Below, piece after piece: positions 33,308-41,568 of a DNA stretch of 43,038 nt. Made by a program: the position numbers and the translations under genes. How positions within the stretch are numbered: the first letter of the stretch is position 1; every line of letters starts with the position of its first letter. Source of the DNA: Sedimentisphaerales bacterium (lineage in GTDB: Bacteria > Planctomycetota > Phycisphaerae > Sedimentisphaerales > SM23-30); NCBI GenBank assembly GCA_016930855.1, contig JAFGFX010000047.1:1-43038 (forward strand), read 5' to 3'. A model generated the notes under the pieces. It saw only the letters and a program-made list of their open reading frames with translations. It was not told the origin of the DNA and made no database searches.

Positions 33308-34819
33308 TTAGTCCTTTCGCCAGGTGGTGCCCTGGTCCGGATGGTCCTCCAGGGCGACCCCGATGGCCTTGAGCCGGTCCCGGATCGCGTCCGAGAGGGC
33401 GAAGTCCTTGCGCCGCCGCGCCTCGGCCCGCAGCTCAATCAGCAACTGCATCAGCGCGTCCGTCAGGCCGTCGGCGGCGTCGGCCCTCGCCGGCGGCCCG
33501 GTCAGCAGGCCCAGCGTCTGGGCCAGGCCGGTCACCATCCGCCCGCCCTCCAGCATGAGCGTTCCGGCCTGCCGGTTCGCCTGGATCTCCTGGCGCTGCT
33601 GATCGATGTAGCGGTTGATCCGGGTGCACAGCTCGTGCAGCACCGCGATGGCCGCCGCCGTGTTGAAATCGTCGTCCAGCGCCTCCAGGTAGCGCAGCTT
33701 CGCCTGGGTGACCGCCTCGATGAACTGCTGATCCGCCTCGGTTTGGGCCCGATCCTTCCAGCGTTCGATGGAGCAGGCCGTCTGAAAAACGTCCTGGCCG
33801 CCCAGCCGCTCGATCCGCTCGAAGAGCCGGTGGATGCCCGCCAGGCCCTTTTGCGTCGCCTCGAGCGCCTCGTCGGAAAAATCGATCGGCCGGCGGTAAT
33901 GGGTGCTCAGCAGGAAGAAGCGGATCAACTCCGGCGGGTACGCCGCCAGCAGCGCGCCCAGCGGCCGGATGTTGCCCAGCGATTTGCTCATCTTTTCCGC
34001 TTTCCATTCGCCGCCGGCGGCCTTGGTCTGGATCCGCGTCAGTCCGTTGTGCATCCAGTATTTCGCGAAGGGCCGGCCCGTGGCCGTCTCCGATTGGGCG
34101 ATCTCGTTTTCGTGATGGGGAAACACCAGGTCCAGGCCGCCGCCGTGGATGTCGAAGGACTCGCCCAGGTATTTCATGCTCATGACGGAGCATTCGATGT
34201 GCCAGCCCGGCCGGCCGCGGCCCCAGGGCGAGTCCCAGGCGACCGGCTCGTCGTCCTTGGCGGCCTTCCACAGGGCGAAGTCGCCGGGATTGTGCTTGCC
34301 CTGGCCGCTCAACTGGCGTGAGGCCTCGAGTTGCTCGGATGGCCGACGGTTCGAGAGCCTGCCGTACTGGGGGCACTTGGCGACGTCGAAATACACGTCC
34401 GAGCCGGCCGCGTAGGCCGCCTGCCGCTCGCCCAGCCGCTGGATCAGGTGGATGATGTCGGCGATGTGCTCGGTCGCCCGCGGATAATGGTCCACGCTGG
34501 TGACGCCCAGCTTCTCCATGGCCTCGAAATAGGAATCGCTGATCTGGGAGGCCAGCTGCTCGGTGGGGACGCCCAGCCGCTGGGCCTCGGCGATGATCTT
34601 GTCGTCGACGTCCGTGATGTTGATGACCAGCGTGACCTGGTAGCCCTTGTAGGTGAGATATTTCTTCAGGGCGTCGAAGATCACCGGCCCGACCGCGTGG
34701 CCGATGTGGCTCTCCTTGTAGACCGTCGGCCCGCAGACGTAGATGCCCACCTTGCCGGGCCGGATCGGTTCGAAAAGCTCCTTTTCCTTCGTGAGCGTGT
34801 TGTAGATTCGCAACGCCAT
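33308..34819 (-). CDS. cysS: Cysteinyl-tRNA synthetase
   Basis: Class I synthetase charging tRNA-Cys, 503 residues. ATG 34819 (MALRIYNTLTKEKELFEPI) is the family-typical start, with GAGGATGCAGG upstream; a TTG at 34837 lies before that site. Zinc ligands C29 (VCGPTVY), C210 (GWHIECSVMS), H235 and E239 (PHHENEIAQ) are all present. HIGH is at 38-41 and KMSKS at 276-280. The C-terminal helical bundle (DALT/anticodon region, about 330-503) is complete. It is encoded after ispF, 60 nt apart, the same neighbourhood as in many bacteria (ispF-cysS). Confidence 0.97.
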   Translation of the reverse strand: MALRIYNTLTKEKELFEPIRPGKVGIYVCGPTVYKESHIGHAVGPVIFDALKKYLTYKGYQVTLVINITDVDDKIIAEAQRLGVPTEQLASQISDSYFEAMEKLGVTSVDHYPRATEHIADIIHLIQRLGERQAAYAAGSDVYFDVAKCPQYGRLSNRRPSEQLEASRQLSGQGKHNPGDFALWKAAKDDEPVAWDSPWGRGRPGWHIECSVMSMKYLGESFDIHGGGLDLVFPHHENEIAQSETATGRPFAKYWMHNGLTRIQTKAAGGEWKAEKMSKSLGNIRPLGALLAAYPPELIRFFLLSTHYRRPIDFSDEALEATQKGLAGIHRLFERIERLGGQDVFQTACSIERWKDRAQTEADQQFIEAVTQAKLRYLEALDDDFNTAAAIAVLHELCTRINRYIDQQRQEIQANRQAGTLMLEGGRMVTGLAQTLGLLTGPPARADAADGLTDALMQLLIELRAEARRRKDFALSDAIRDRLKAIGVALEDHPDQGTTWRKD

Positions 34820-34879
34820 AAGCCTGCATCCTCGCAATGTACGGCCAACGCCGGCGTAGTCGACGGCAAACGTTAAACG

Positions 34880-35383
34880 TCAACCCTCGGGGGCCGGGTT
34901 TGCCTTGGGTCCGGTCAATCCCGCGACCGCCCAGCAGGCGACGGCCTGGCCGGCGCCGACCGAATCCAGTCCCTCCTGGGTCTTGGCCTTGATGTTGACG
35001 GCCTGGGTCGGCAGGTCGAGCAGCTCGGCCAGTCGGGCCCGCAGCCGCGGCTTCCAGGCCGACAGTTTGGGCCGTTCGAGCTGGATCGTGACGTCCACGT
35101 TGACCAGCTCGTAGCCGCCGGAGCGGATCTCGCCGAGCACCCGCTCCAGCAGCCGGCGGCTGTCGATGCCCGCGTATTCCGGCTGGCTGTCCGGAAACCA
35201 GTCCCCGATATCGCCCCGGCCGGTGGCCCCCAGGACCGCGTCGATCACCGCGTGCAGGACCACGTCGGCATCGCTGTGGCCGACCGGGCCGCGATCCGCC
35301 TCGAGATCCACGCCCGCCAGCCGCAGGGGCCGCCCGATCTCCAGCCGATGCAGGTCGTAACCCAGCCCAACGCGCTCTATCAT
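34880..35383 (-). CDS. ispF: 2-C-methyl-D-erythritol 2,4-cyclodiphosphate synthase (IspF)
   Basis: MEP-pathway enzyme forming the cyclodiphosphate intermediate (167 residues). Metal ligands D10 and H12 (GYDLHRL) and H44 (DADVVLHA) are present; the other conserved parts are GDIGDWFPDS near 57-66 and the C-terminal NIKAKTQEGLDSVGAG (about 129-144). The start ATG 35383 is fixed by the exceptional ribosome-binding site 4 nt upstream. It is not fused to IspD. Together with dxs and the prenyl synthase nearby it shows that this organism uses the MEP route. Confidence 0.96.
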   Translation of the reverse strand: MIERVGLGYDLHRLEIGRPLRLAGVDLEADRGPVGHSDADVVLHAVIDAVLGATGRGDIGDWFPDSQPEYAGIDSRRLLERVLGEIRSGGYELVNVDVTIQLERPKLSAWKPRLRARLAELLDLPTQAVNIKAKTQEGLDSVGAGQAVACWAVAGLTGPKANPAPEG

Positions 35384-35387
35384 GGCG

Positions 35388-35397
35388 GATCACCTCC
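35388..35397 (-). promoter_or_regulatory. Unusually complete Shine-Dalgarno site of ispF
   Basis: GGAGGTGATC on the minus strand, complementary over ten bases to the usual 3' end of 16S rRNA, 4 nt before the ispF ATG. It contrasts with the many genes here that have no visible site. Confidence 0.8.
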
Positions 35398-35416
35398 GAA
35401 TCCCCCGTCCGGGCCT

Positions 35417-35444
35417 ACAGTACCAAAATCCTCCGTAAAAGCAA
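35417..35444 (-). promoter_or_regulatory. Possible promoter of the ispF-cysS unit
   Basis: On the minus strand: -35 TTGCTT (35444-35439), 16-nt spacer, -10 TACTGT (35422-35417). Leader about 27 nt, just enough for the ribosome-binding site. Confidence 0.4.
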
Positions 35445-35635
35445 GCGGCAAAGGGATTTTGGCCCGCGGCGGGCCGATTTGGCCGGCTCGCGGTGCTGCG
35501 CTCGCTCGAGGGAAACGGAATCATAAAAGGGGTGAGCTTTGCCGATATTTCTGTTAGAGTGATCCATCGAACGATAAGGAAACATCCGACCTGAGGGAGA
35601 TCGTCTTGCACGCAAATATGCATTCTGAGGAATCC

Positions 35636-36337
35636 ATGCCGACGGAAAGTCATTATGCCCAGGAAACCTGGCGGGTATTTCGCATCATGGCCGAATTTGT
35701 CGAGGGCTTCGACGAGCTGGGCAAACTGGGCCCGGCCGTCTCCATCTTTGGTTCGGCGCGGACCCGGCCGGGCGATCCCTACTACCGGCTGGCCGAGGAG
35801 ACCGCGCGGGCCCTGGCCCAGGCCGGCGTGGCCGTGATCACCGGCGGCGGGCCCGGCATTATGGAGGCGGCCAACAAGGGGGCCTACCAGGCCGGCGGCT
35901 ACAGCGTCGGGCTCAATATCGAGATCCCCGAGGAGCAGGTCGCCAACAAGTATCAGAATCTGTCCTTGAGTTTTCGCTACTTCTTCGCCCGCAAGATGAT
36001 GTTCATGAAGTACGCCCAGGCCTTCATCATCTTTCCCGGCGGATTCGGCACCATGGACGAGTTCTTCGAGTCCCTGACCCTGATCCAGACCATGAAGATG
36101 GCCCACTTCCCGGTCATCCTGATCGGTCGGTCCTTCTGGCAGGGCCTGATCGACTGGCTCCGGAGCGTCATGATGGGACAGCAGCATAATATTTCGCAAG
36201 AGGATATGGATATCTTCTATCTGACCGACGATCCGCAGGAGGTGGTGCGGATCGTGCTGGAATCGGGCGAGAAGTATTGGATCGAGCCCGGCGGCGTGGT
36301 CAAGTTCCGCAAACCCGTTCCCCGTCCCGGCGATTGA
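35636..36337 (+). CDS. LOG family protein (TIGR00730-type)
   Basis: 233 residues from ATG 35636. The Rossmann-like LOG/lysine-decarboxylase-like fold is marked by SIFGSARTRPGDPYY (about 36-50), GGGPGIMEAAN (70-80), the R-containing FARKMMF, and the active-site motif PGGFGTMDE (134-142). Members release the free base from cytokinin or purine nucleotides (phosphoribohydrolase), but the larger subgroup seen here has no proven substrate. The start is uncertain: GAGG lies 5 nt before ATG 35636, while a strong GAGGGAG lies 7 nt before an in-frame TTG at 35606, which would add ten residues. Divergent from ispF. Confidence 0.87.
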   Translation: MPTESHYAQETWRVFRIMAEFVEGFDELGKLGPAVSIFGSARTRPGDPYYRLAEETARALAQAGVAVITGGGPGIMEAANKGAYQAGGYSVGLNIEIPEEQVANKYQNLSLSFRYFFARKMMFMKYAQAFIIFPGGFGTMDEFFESLTLIQTMKMAHFPVILIGRSFWQGLIDWLRSVMMGQQHNISQEDMDIFYLTDDPQEVVRIVLESGEKYWIEPGGVVKFRKPVPRPGD

Positions 36338-36362
36338 TCGGCCCGGGCGCCGGATATTTTGC

Positions 36363-36407
36363 ATAATCAGAATAATCCACATAATCGGAATAACCGGTAT
36401 AGGCGGA
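36363..36407. repeat. Five 9-bp tandem repeats before hisA
   Basis: Units ATAATCAGA, ATAATCCAC, ATAATCGGA, ATAACCGGT and ATAGGCGGA lie head to tail between the LOG gene and hisA. The first three share ATAATC exactly, and the last two are decayed. They are A/T-rich against a GC-rich background. Confidence 0.8.
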
Positions 36408-36550
36408 TACAAGGGCCGAATGGGGGAATCCGGCCGGGATCGCCAAACAAATTCTGTCGTAAGTTCTTGTTTTACACGATAGTGCTGAATCAAACTGCCG
36501 GCGGGATACGCCTGATGCGCTTTATCTGAACCGACTCTGGGGATTCATTC

Positions 36551-37270
36551 ATGGAGATTTTACCGGCGATTGATCTGCGGGCGGGCAAATGCGTGCGGCT
36601 CTTACAGGGCGATTATGACCGCCAGATCGATTATCACGACGATCCGGCGGCCCAGGCCCGCCGGTTCCAGCAGACGGGGGCCCGCTGGCTGCACGTGGTG
36701 GACCTGGACGGCGCCAAGGCCGGCCGGCCGGCCAACGCCGAGGTGATCCGCCGGATCGTGGAGGCTGCCGATCTGCACGTCGAGGTCGGCGGGGGGATGC
36801 GCCGGCAGGCGGATCTGGAGGCGATGTTCGCCGCGGGCGTCCGGCAGGTGGTCATCGGCACCCGGGCCCTGGAGGACTGGTCCTGGTTCGAACGGATGGT
36901 GCGGCATTTTGCCGGCCGAATCGTGCTGGGCCTGGACGCCCGGGATGGTTTGCTGCGTACGCGGGGCTGGATCGAGGCGAGCGACCGTTCGGCCCTGGAG
37001 GTGGCCCGTCTGGTAAATGACTGGCCGCTGGCGGCCATCGTCTATACCGACATCAGCCGCGACGGCATGCTCACCGGCCCGAACGTCGAGGCGACCCGCC
37101 AGATGGCCGAACAATGCCGCGTGCCGATCATCGCCTCGGGCGGCGTCGGCTCGCTCGACGACGTGAAGCGCCTGGCCGAAATACCTCTGTTCGGCATCAT
37201 CATCGGGCGGGCGATCTACGAGGGGGCGGTGGACCTGACAGAGGCCCTGGCGGTTGTGGGCCGGGAATAG
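36551..37270 (+). CDS. hisA: ProFAR isomerase (HisA), histidine biosynthesis
   Basis: Converts N'-[(5-phosphoribosyl)-formimino]-AICAR ribonucleotide (ProFAR) to its ribulosyl form. 239 residues, a TIM barrel with two phosphate-binding half motifs: VEVGGGMRR (about 78-86) and IIASGGVGSLDDV. Catalytic Asp residues are D8 (PAIDLRAG) and D129 (VLGLDARDG). YTDISRDGML near 171-180 identifies HisA rather than HisF, as does the N-terminal MEILPAIDLRAGKCVRL. It stands alone; hisF and hisH are not adjacent. Only a weak ribosome-binding site (CTGGGGA) is seen. The upstream gap carries the 9-bp repeats. Confidence 0.94.
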   Translation: MEILPAIDLRAGKCVRLLQGDYDRQIDYHDDPAAQARRFQQTGARWLHVVDLDGAKAGRPANAEVIRRIVEAADLHVEVGGGMRRQADLEAMFAAGVRQVVIGTRALEDWSWFERMVRHFAGRIVLGLDARDGLLRTRGWIEASDRSALEVARLVNDWPLAAIVYTDISRDGMLTGPNVEATRQMAEQCRVPIIASGGVGSLDDVKRLAEIPLFGIIIGRAIYEGAVDLTEALAVVGRE

Positions 37271-37332
37271 ACAGGTCCGGTAGGAGTGACTACACGTCAA
37301 TAATTGCGGTCGCAAACCGGCCCCGGTCGAGT

Positions 37333-39261
37333 CTAATGGGTCGCACGGGCCGGGATCTCCAGGATCTGGCGGACATGGCGGGCGATGGATTCGGCGTCGA
37401 TGCCGGCCTCGGCCAGCTGGCGGCCGCGGGATTTGTGCGCGATGAAGCGGTCCGGTATGCCCAGCCGGGTCAGGTGGCGGGTTTCGAGACCGAGTCGCTG
37501 GGCCTGCTCCAGTACCGCCGAGCCGAAGCCGCCCATCAAGGCGTGGTCTTCGACGGTCACCACCGGCAGGGCGTCATCGCCGGCGAGCAGGGTTTCGATT
37601 AGTTCGGCATCCAGCGGCTTGGCGAATCGGGCGTTATAGACGGCCAGCTCGCAGCCCTCGGCGTGCAGAATATCAGCCGCCTGGAGGCCGGCCGCCGCGG
37701 TGGAGCCGTAGGCCAGGATCGCGGCGTGGGTTCCGGGCCGAAGTCGTCGGGCCCGACCCAGGCAAAAATCCTCCTCCGCGCCGGCGGTCGCGGAACCGTC
37801 CGGGTCCGCCGGCAGGTGGATTTCCGGCAGCAGGTCACGGGGATAGCGGATGACGCAGGGCCGGTTGCCGTCCAGGGCGAAACGCAGGGCGGCGTGCATC
37901 TCGGCCTCGTCCCAAGGGGCCATCAGGACCAGGTTCGGCAGCGACCGCAGCAGGGCGATATCGCAGAAGCCGTGATGGACGGCGCCGTCGCCGCCGACCA
38001 GGCCGGCCCGATCCACCGCGAAGACCACCGGCAGGTTCTGCAGGGCCACTTCCTGGAAGATCATGTCGAAGCAGCGCTGCAGGAAGGTGGAATAGATGGC
38101 CACCACCGGCCGCAGGCCCGCCTTGGCTATGCCGGCGGCGATATCGACGGCGGCGCTCTCGGCGATGCCGACGTCCAGGACGCGGTCCCCGAATCGCTGC
38201 CGGACGCGGGCCAGGCCGGTCCCGTCGGGCATGGCGGCGGTCAGGGCCACGATCCGCTCGTCAGCGGCCATCCGCTCGATCAGGCCGCGGGCGAAGGCGG
38301 CGGTGTAGCTGTCCTCGCCGCCGCTGGGGAAGGAGGCCTCCGTGCCGTTGATCTTGAAGGGTTGGGGGCTGTGGAAGGTGCAGGGGTCTTTTCGGGCCGG
38401 ATCGAAGCCGCGGCCCTTTTCCGTCTGGATGTGCAGGACCACGGGGTGGTTGACCTGCTTGAACTCGCCGAGCAGCTGGATCAGGGCGCTGACGTCGTGC
38501 CCGTCGATGGGCCCGAAGTAGGGGATGCCCAGTTGTTCGAAGATCTGGCGGCTCAGCAGGGTGGACTTGATGCCGCCCTTGATCCGGTGCAGCCCGTCGT
38601 GCAGGGTGTTGCCGATGTAGGGCAGGCGGCGCACGAGGATCTTGGTGTGGCGGTGGAGGTCCTCGTAGGAGCGGCTCAGCCGCAGGCGGGACAGATAATT
38701 GGCGAACGCGCCCTGGGTGGCGTCGATGGCCATGGAGTTGTCGTTCAGGATGATGAGCATCTGGCGGTTGACCAGCGAGGTGTTGTTGAGACCCTCGAAG
38801 GAAAGGCCGTTGACGATGCTGGCGTCCCCGACGACGGCGACGATTTTCTCGCTGGTCCGCCGTTTCTGGGCGGCCAGGGCCAATCCCAGGGCGGTGGCCA
38901 CGGCGGTGCCGGCGTGACCGACGTAAAACTGGTCATAGTCGCTTTCGGCGGGGCTGGGAAAGCCGCTGAGGCCCCCCTCCTGGCGAAGAAAGGGGAATCG
39001 ACCGGCCCTGCCGGTGAGGATCTTGTGCACGTAGCATTGATGGCCGACGTCCCAGGTGAGCCGGTCCCGGGCGAAATTGAATACGTAATGCAGGGCGATG
39101 GTCAGTTCGACGATGCCGAGGTTGCTGGCCAGGTGCCCGCCGGTGTGGCTGACCGTTCTCATGATCAACTGGCGGATCTCCTCGGCCAGTTGGCCCAGTT
39201 GTTCGATCGCGAGCCGCCGCAGATCGGCGGGCGACCGTATTTGTTCTAGTAATTCTCCCAT
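37333..39261 (-). CDS. dxs: 1-deoxy-D-xylulose-5-phosphate synthase (DXS), divergent type
   Basis: First enzyme of the MEP isoprenoid pathway; it condenses pyruvate and glyceraldehyde-3-phosphate with thiamine diphosphate. 642 residues with the normal three-domain layout. H74 (DVGHQCYVHK) and H116 (YVGHAGTAVATALG) are kept, the TPP motif GDASIVNG starts at 145, the catalytic Glu is E368 (DVGIAES), and DRAGLVGGDGAVHHG is near 430. It differs from the common form at two places: GIAEQH-AV reads GIAES-AAV here, and GHSSTS reads GHAGTA. The start is ATG 39261 (MGELLEQIRSPADL). It has its own promoter and a structured leader of about 185 nt. Convergent with hisA. Confidence 0.92.
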   Translation of the reverse strand: MGELLEQIRSPADLRRLAIEQLGQLAEEIRQLIMRTVSHTGGHLASNLGIVELTIALHYVFNFARDRLTWDVGHQCYVHKILTGRAGRFPFLRQEGGLSGFPSPAESDYDQFYVGHAGTAVATALGLALAAQKRRTSEKIVAVVGDASIVNGLSFEGLNNTSLVNRQMLIILNDNSMAIDATQGAFANYLSRLRLSRSYEDLHRHTKILVRRLPYIGNTLHDGLHRIKGGIKSTLLSRQIFEQLGIPYFGPIDGHDVSALIQLLGEFKQVNHPVVLHIQTEKGRGFDPARKDPCTFHSPQPFKINGTEASFPSGGEDSYTAAFARGLIERMAADERIVALTAAMPDGTGLARVRQRFGDRVLDVGIAESAAVDIAAGIAKAGLRPVVAIYSTFLQRCFDMIFQEVALQNLPVVFAVDRAGLVGGDGAVHHGFCDIALLRSLPNLVLMAPWDEAEMHAALRFALDGNRPCVIRYPRDLLPEIHLPADPDGSATAGAEEDFCLGRARRLRPGTHAAILAYGSTAAAGLQAADILHAEGCELAVYNARFAKPLDAELIETLLAGDDALPVVTVEDHALMGGFGSAVLEQAQRLGLETRHLTRLGIPDRFIAHKSRGRQLAEAGIDAESIARHVRQILEIPARATH

Positions 39262-39353
39262 CCGCTGGCTGTTTCCTCGTACCTATTTACTTCATGCCTT
39301 TTAACACCGGGCGCATCTTTCGGTGCCGCCCCGAAGCAACATGGAATCCCACT

Positions 39354-39403
39354 CGTCAGGAAAGGGGCACGTCAATGACGGGCCGCGGGCGGACCGCCTG
39401 ACG
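39354..39403 (-). promoter_or_regulatory. Nested inverted repeats in the dxs leader
   Basis: CGTCAGG (39354-39360) and CCTGACG (39397-39403) form a perfect 7-bp outer stem. Inside are CGTCA-A-TGACG (39370-39380) and GGCGG-A-CCGCC (39388-39398, overlapping the outer arm, so the two folds compete). In the dxs leader RNA these could make alternative structures. No T-run follows. Confidence 0.45.
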
Positions 39404-39452
39404 GATATAAACCCACCGTTCGACATGGTTGCTCTAAGCCACGTGACACTAT

Positions 39453-39481
39453 AGTATAACGGTGCATCGGGCGAAAGACAA
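39453..39481 (-). promoter_or_regulatory. Predicted strong promoter of dxs
   Basis: On the minus strand: -35 TTGTCT (39481-39476), 17-nt spacer, -10 TATACT (39458-39453). Transcription would start near 39446, giving a leader of about 185 nt. Confidence 0.7.
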
Positions 39482-39627
39482 CAGGATACCCTCTCCCGGG
39501 GGGAAAATGCGCTCCGCCCCGTCGTAAAACATTATTCCGCAACGCAATATATTCACAGCGGCACCCGAAAAACCGCGCAATGCCTCTTGAGTGCATCCGC
39601 CTTGTGTGAAAGTCAGGGAGCGACATG

Positions 39628-40563
39628 TTATTGGTTTCTATGGGATATTTTACGAGCCAGACGGCGGAGGGGTTCGGCGGGTTTTCCCAGGTCAGCCAGG
39701 TCGGCGATCGCCTCGTCGATCAGTTTTTGGGCCTGTTGGCGGGATTGCTCCAGTCCCACCACGGCCGGGTAGGTCAGTTTGCCGGCCTGCCGGTCCTTCT
39801 GGGTGCGTTTGCCCATCTGCTCGGTGGTGGCGGTGATGTCGAGCAGGTCGTCGATGATCTGGAAGGCCAGGCCGGTTTTCAGGCCGAATTCACCCAACAT
39901 GTCGATGGCGGCGGGCTCGGCCTCGGCGCACCAGCCGCCCATGCGGCTGGCGGCCTGGAACAGCATGGCGGTTTTCTGGGTGTGGATGAAGGTGACGGTT
40001 TTCAGGTCCGGCTCGCTGGAGGCCGTCGGGTTCGGCCCGGCGGGGTTCCCGCGGCTGTCCGGTTTCTGGCAGAGCAGGTCGGCCGCCTGGCCGCCGATCA
40101 TGCCGGCCGCCCCGGCCGCGGTGGATAGCTCCAGGATCAATTGGCGGACGAGCCGGTCCTTCTGGATGTGCCGGGCCAGGATGTGGAAGGCATAGGTCAG
40201 CAGGGCGTCGCCGGCCAGCAGGGCGATGCCCTCGCCGAAGACCTTGTGGTTGGTGGGCTTGCCCCGGCGGATGTCGTCGTCGTCCATGGCGGGCAGGTCG
40301 TCGTGGATCAGCGAGTAGGTGTGCACCAGCTCGATGGCGGCCGCGGCCGGCAGGGCGCGAACCTCCTGGCCGCCCAGGGCCCGACAGGCCCACAGCACCA
40401 AGACCGGCCGCAGCCGCTTGCCCCCGGCCTGGAGGCTGTAGGCCATGGATTGGGCCAGGATTTCCGGGGTGCCGGGATCGTGGACCAGGTAGCCGGCGAT
40501 GGCCTCCTCGACCATTTGGGCCGCTTTTTGAAGCTGGTTCTGGAAGTCGGCGTCGTTTGGCAT
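39628..40563 (-). CDS. Polyprenyl diphosphate synthase (farnesyl/geranylgeranyl type)
   Basis: Builds C15-C20 prenyl diphosphates from IPP and DMAPP. 311 residues from ATG 40563 (MPNDADFQNQLQ). The first Asp-rich motif DDLPAMD is at 88-94, and the second, IIDDLLD, near 240. GGKRLRP (48-54) and GDALLTYAF are also typical, and the layout matches the bacterial IspA/short-chain group. A further in-frame ATG at 40632 overlaps the predicted -10 box (40631-40636), so it cannot be used from that promoter. It is followed by dxs on the same strand after 366 bp. Product chain length cannot be decided from sequence alone. Confidence 0.92.
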   Translation of the reverse strand: MPNDADFQNQLQKAAQMVEEAIAGYLVHDPGTPEILAQSMAYSLQAGGKRLRPVLVLWACRALGGQEVRALPAAAAIELVHTYSLIHDDLPAMDDDDIRRGKPTNHKVFGEGIALLAGDALLTYAFHILARHIQKDRLVRQLILELSTAAGAAGMIGGQAADLLCQKPDSRGNPAGPNPTASSEPDLKTVTFIHTQKTAMLFQAASRMGGWCAEAEPAAIDMLGEFGLKTGLAFQIIDDLLDITATTEQMGKRTQKDRQAGKLTYPAVVGLEQSRQQAQKLIDEAIADLADLGKPAEPLRRLARKISHRNQ

Positions 40564-40630
40564 CTGGCTATCTATCCACAAGTTACCCTGTCCGGCGGGC
40601 CGCGGTCCCGCCCGCGAGACACTGGGAGCC

Positions 40631-40639
40631 ATTGTATCA
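40631..40639 (-). promoter_or_regulatory. Possible extended -10 promoter of the prenyl synthase gene
   Basis: TGATACAAT on the minus strand (40639-40631): a TACAAT -10 with the TGn extension. No good -35 is visible. Leader to ATG 40563 about 61 nt. Confidence 0.45.
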
Positions 40640-40705
40640 TCTGCCTGGGCCGGTTCACGTGGAAAATGCCCGTAATTGCCGAGGCGTTCGCCGCGAGCGG
40701 ACGGG

Positions 40706-41161
40706 TCATTCCAGGGGATTGCTTTTGCGGGGGTGACTGGTTCGCCGGCGGGATTTGATCAGCGTATCCAGGGAGAATCCCCCGGGCCCGCCCAGCAGGA
40801 TGGCCAGCGCCAGCAGCAGGAGGGTCAGGCAGTATTCGTAGCCCTGGTTGCGGATGTCGAAGCCGTTGGAGCCATGGACGGTCAGGATCGCCACGGCCAT
40901 GACCGCCCCCAGGCCCAGGGCCCAGAGCCTGCTCAGCAGGCCGATGCCGATCAGCAGGCCGCCGGCCAGTTCGGTCAGGCCCGCCAGCCAGCCGAGCAGG
41001 CCGGGCAGCGGCGCCGCCTTGGCCGCCATGAGCTGGGCGATGCCCTCGTGACCGCCCTGGAAGACCTTGCCGTAGCCGTGATAGATGAAGATGACGGCCA
41101 GCGTGATCCGAACGAACAGCGGGACCAGATCCACGTTACGTATCGTTTGCGGACGGGTCAT
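40706..41161 (-). CDS. DoxX family membrane protein
   Basis: 151 residues from ATG 41161 (MTRPQTIRNVDLVPLF), with AGGAGC 6 nt upstream. Four hydrophobic segments (about 14-33, 52-75, 80-98 and 107-130). The first holds the family pattern RITLAVIFIYHGYGKVFQGG, and the second GLTELAGGLLIGIGLLSR. DoxX proteins are small membrane proteins linked to redox or quinone metabolism in some species, but a general function is not established. The C-terminal tail is basic (KSRRRTSHPRKSN). It appears monocistronic. Confidence 0.88.
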   Translation of the reverse strand: MTRPQTIRNVDLVPLFVRITLAVIFIYHGYGKVFQGGHEGIAQLMAAKAAPLPGLLGWLAGLTELAGGLLIGIGLLSRLWALGLGAVMAVAILTVHGSNGFDIRNQGYEYCLTLLLLALAILLGGPGGFSLDTLIKSRRRTSHPRKSNPLE

Positions 41162-41568
41162 GAAAAGCTCCTCATAGAAAAGGATGATGGATTCATTGCG
41201 CCGGTCGCGCAGGTTCCGATAACTGCTCAACCGGCCAACGCTTGTATCCTACCGCATCGCCGGGTATAGGTAAAGGGCCGTCTTGGCCGAAGGCGGCCGG
41301 CTGGACGGCGGGCCCGATTGGCCAAAAAGCATTCGCCAGGGGCTTCGCCGGCGGGTACTATATCGGCGACGACCATGTGTCGGTTCCGGCCGGAGAAGGG
41401 AGCGGGGTGCGTCCGGCGGGCGCGTTGGAGATATCTCGGCTTGAGGCAGGAGGATCTCTGGGCAAGGGACGAATGTGCGGATTCGGGCATGTTTTCGGGT
41501 GACCGGACCGCTCGATCATTAGGCCATGCCGTGGTTACAACCGGATCAGTAAGGAGAAAGGACAGGCT
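41162..41568. other. Divergent intergenic region between DoxX and rhamnosidase genes
   Basis: 407 bp without a credible gene. It holds the DoxX promoter (41246-41274). A 10-bp palindrome GAGATATCTC lies at 41428-41437, about 130 bp before the rhamnosidase gene. No convincing promoter pair is seen for the rhamnosidase. Confidence 0.55.
41246..41274 (-). promoter_or_regulatory. Predicted promoter of the DoxX gene
   Basis: On the minus strand: -35 TTTACC (41274-41269), 17-nt spacer, -10 TAGGAT (41251-41246). Leader about 78 nt. Confidence 0.5.

Larger units (their letters stand above)
39262..39627. other. Intergenic region and leader upstream of dxs
   Basis: 366 bp between the prenyl synthase gene and dxs, both on the minus strand. 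It holds a strong promoter (39453-39481) and an inverted-repeat leader (39354-39403). No gene or known riboswitch is recognised, and no clear terminator for the prenyl synthase gene is seen. Confidence 0.65.

Noticed and set aside
39262-39446. Hammerhead-like core (CTGACGA ... GAAA) in the dxs leader
   Set aside because: The bases next to CTGACGA and before GAAA do not pair as stem II, and no matching stems I and III were found.
39262-39446. TPP riboswitch before dxs (a TPP enzyme)
   Set aside because: The conserved CTGAGA and the ACCTGATC-type elements are not present.
41428-41437. Palindrome GAGATATCTC before the rhamnosidase gene as a regulator site
   Set aside because: A single 10-bp palindrome without a second copy or an adjacent regulator gene is too weak to call an operator.
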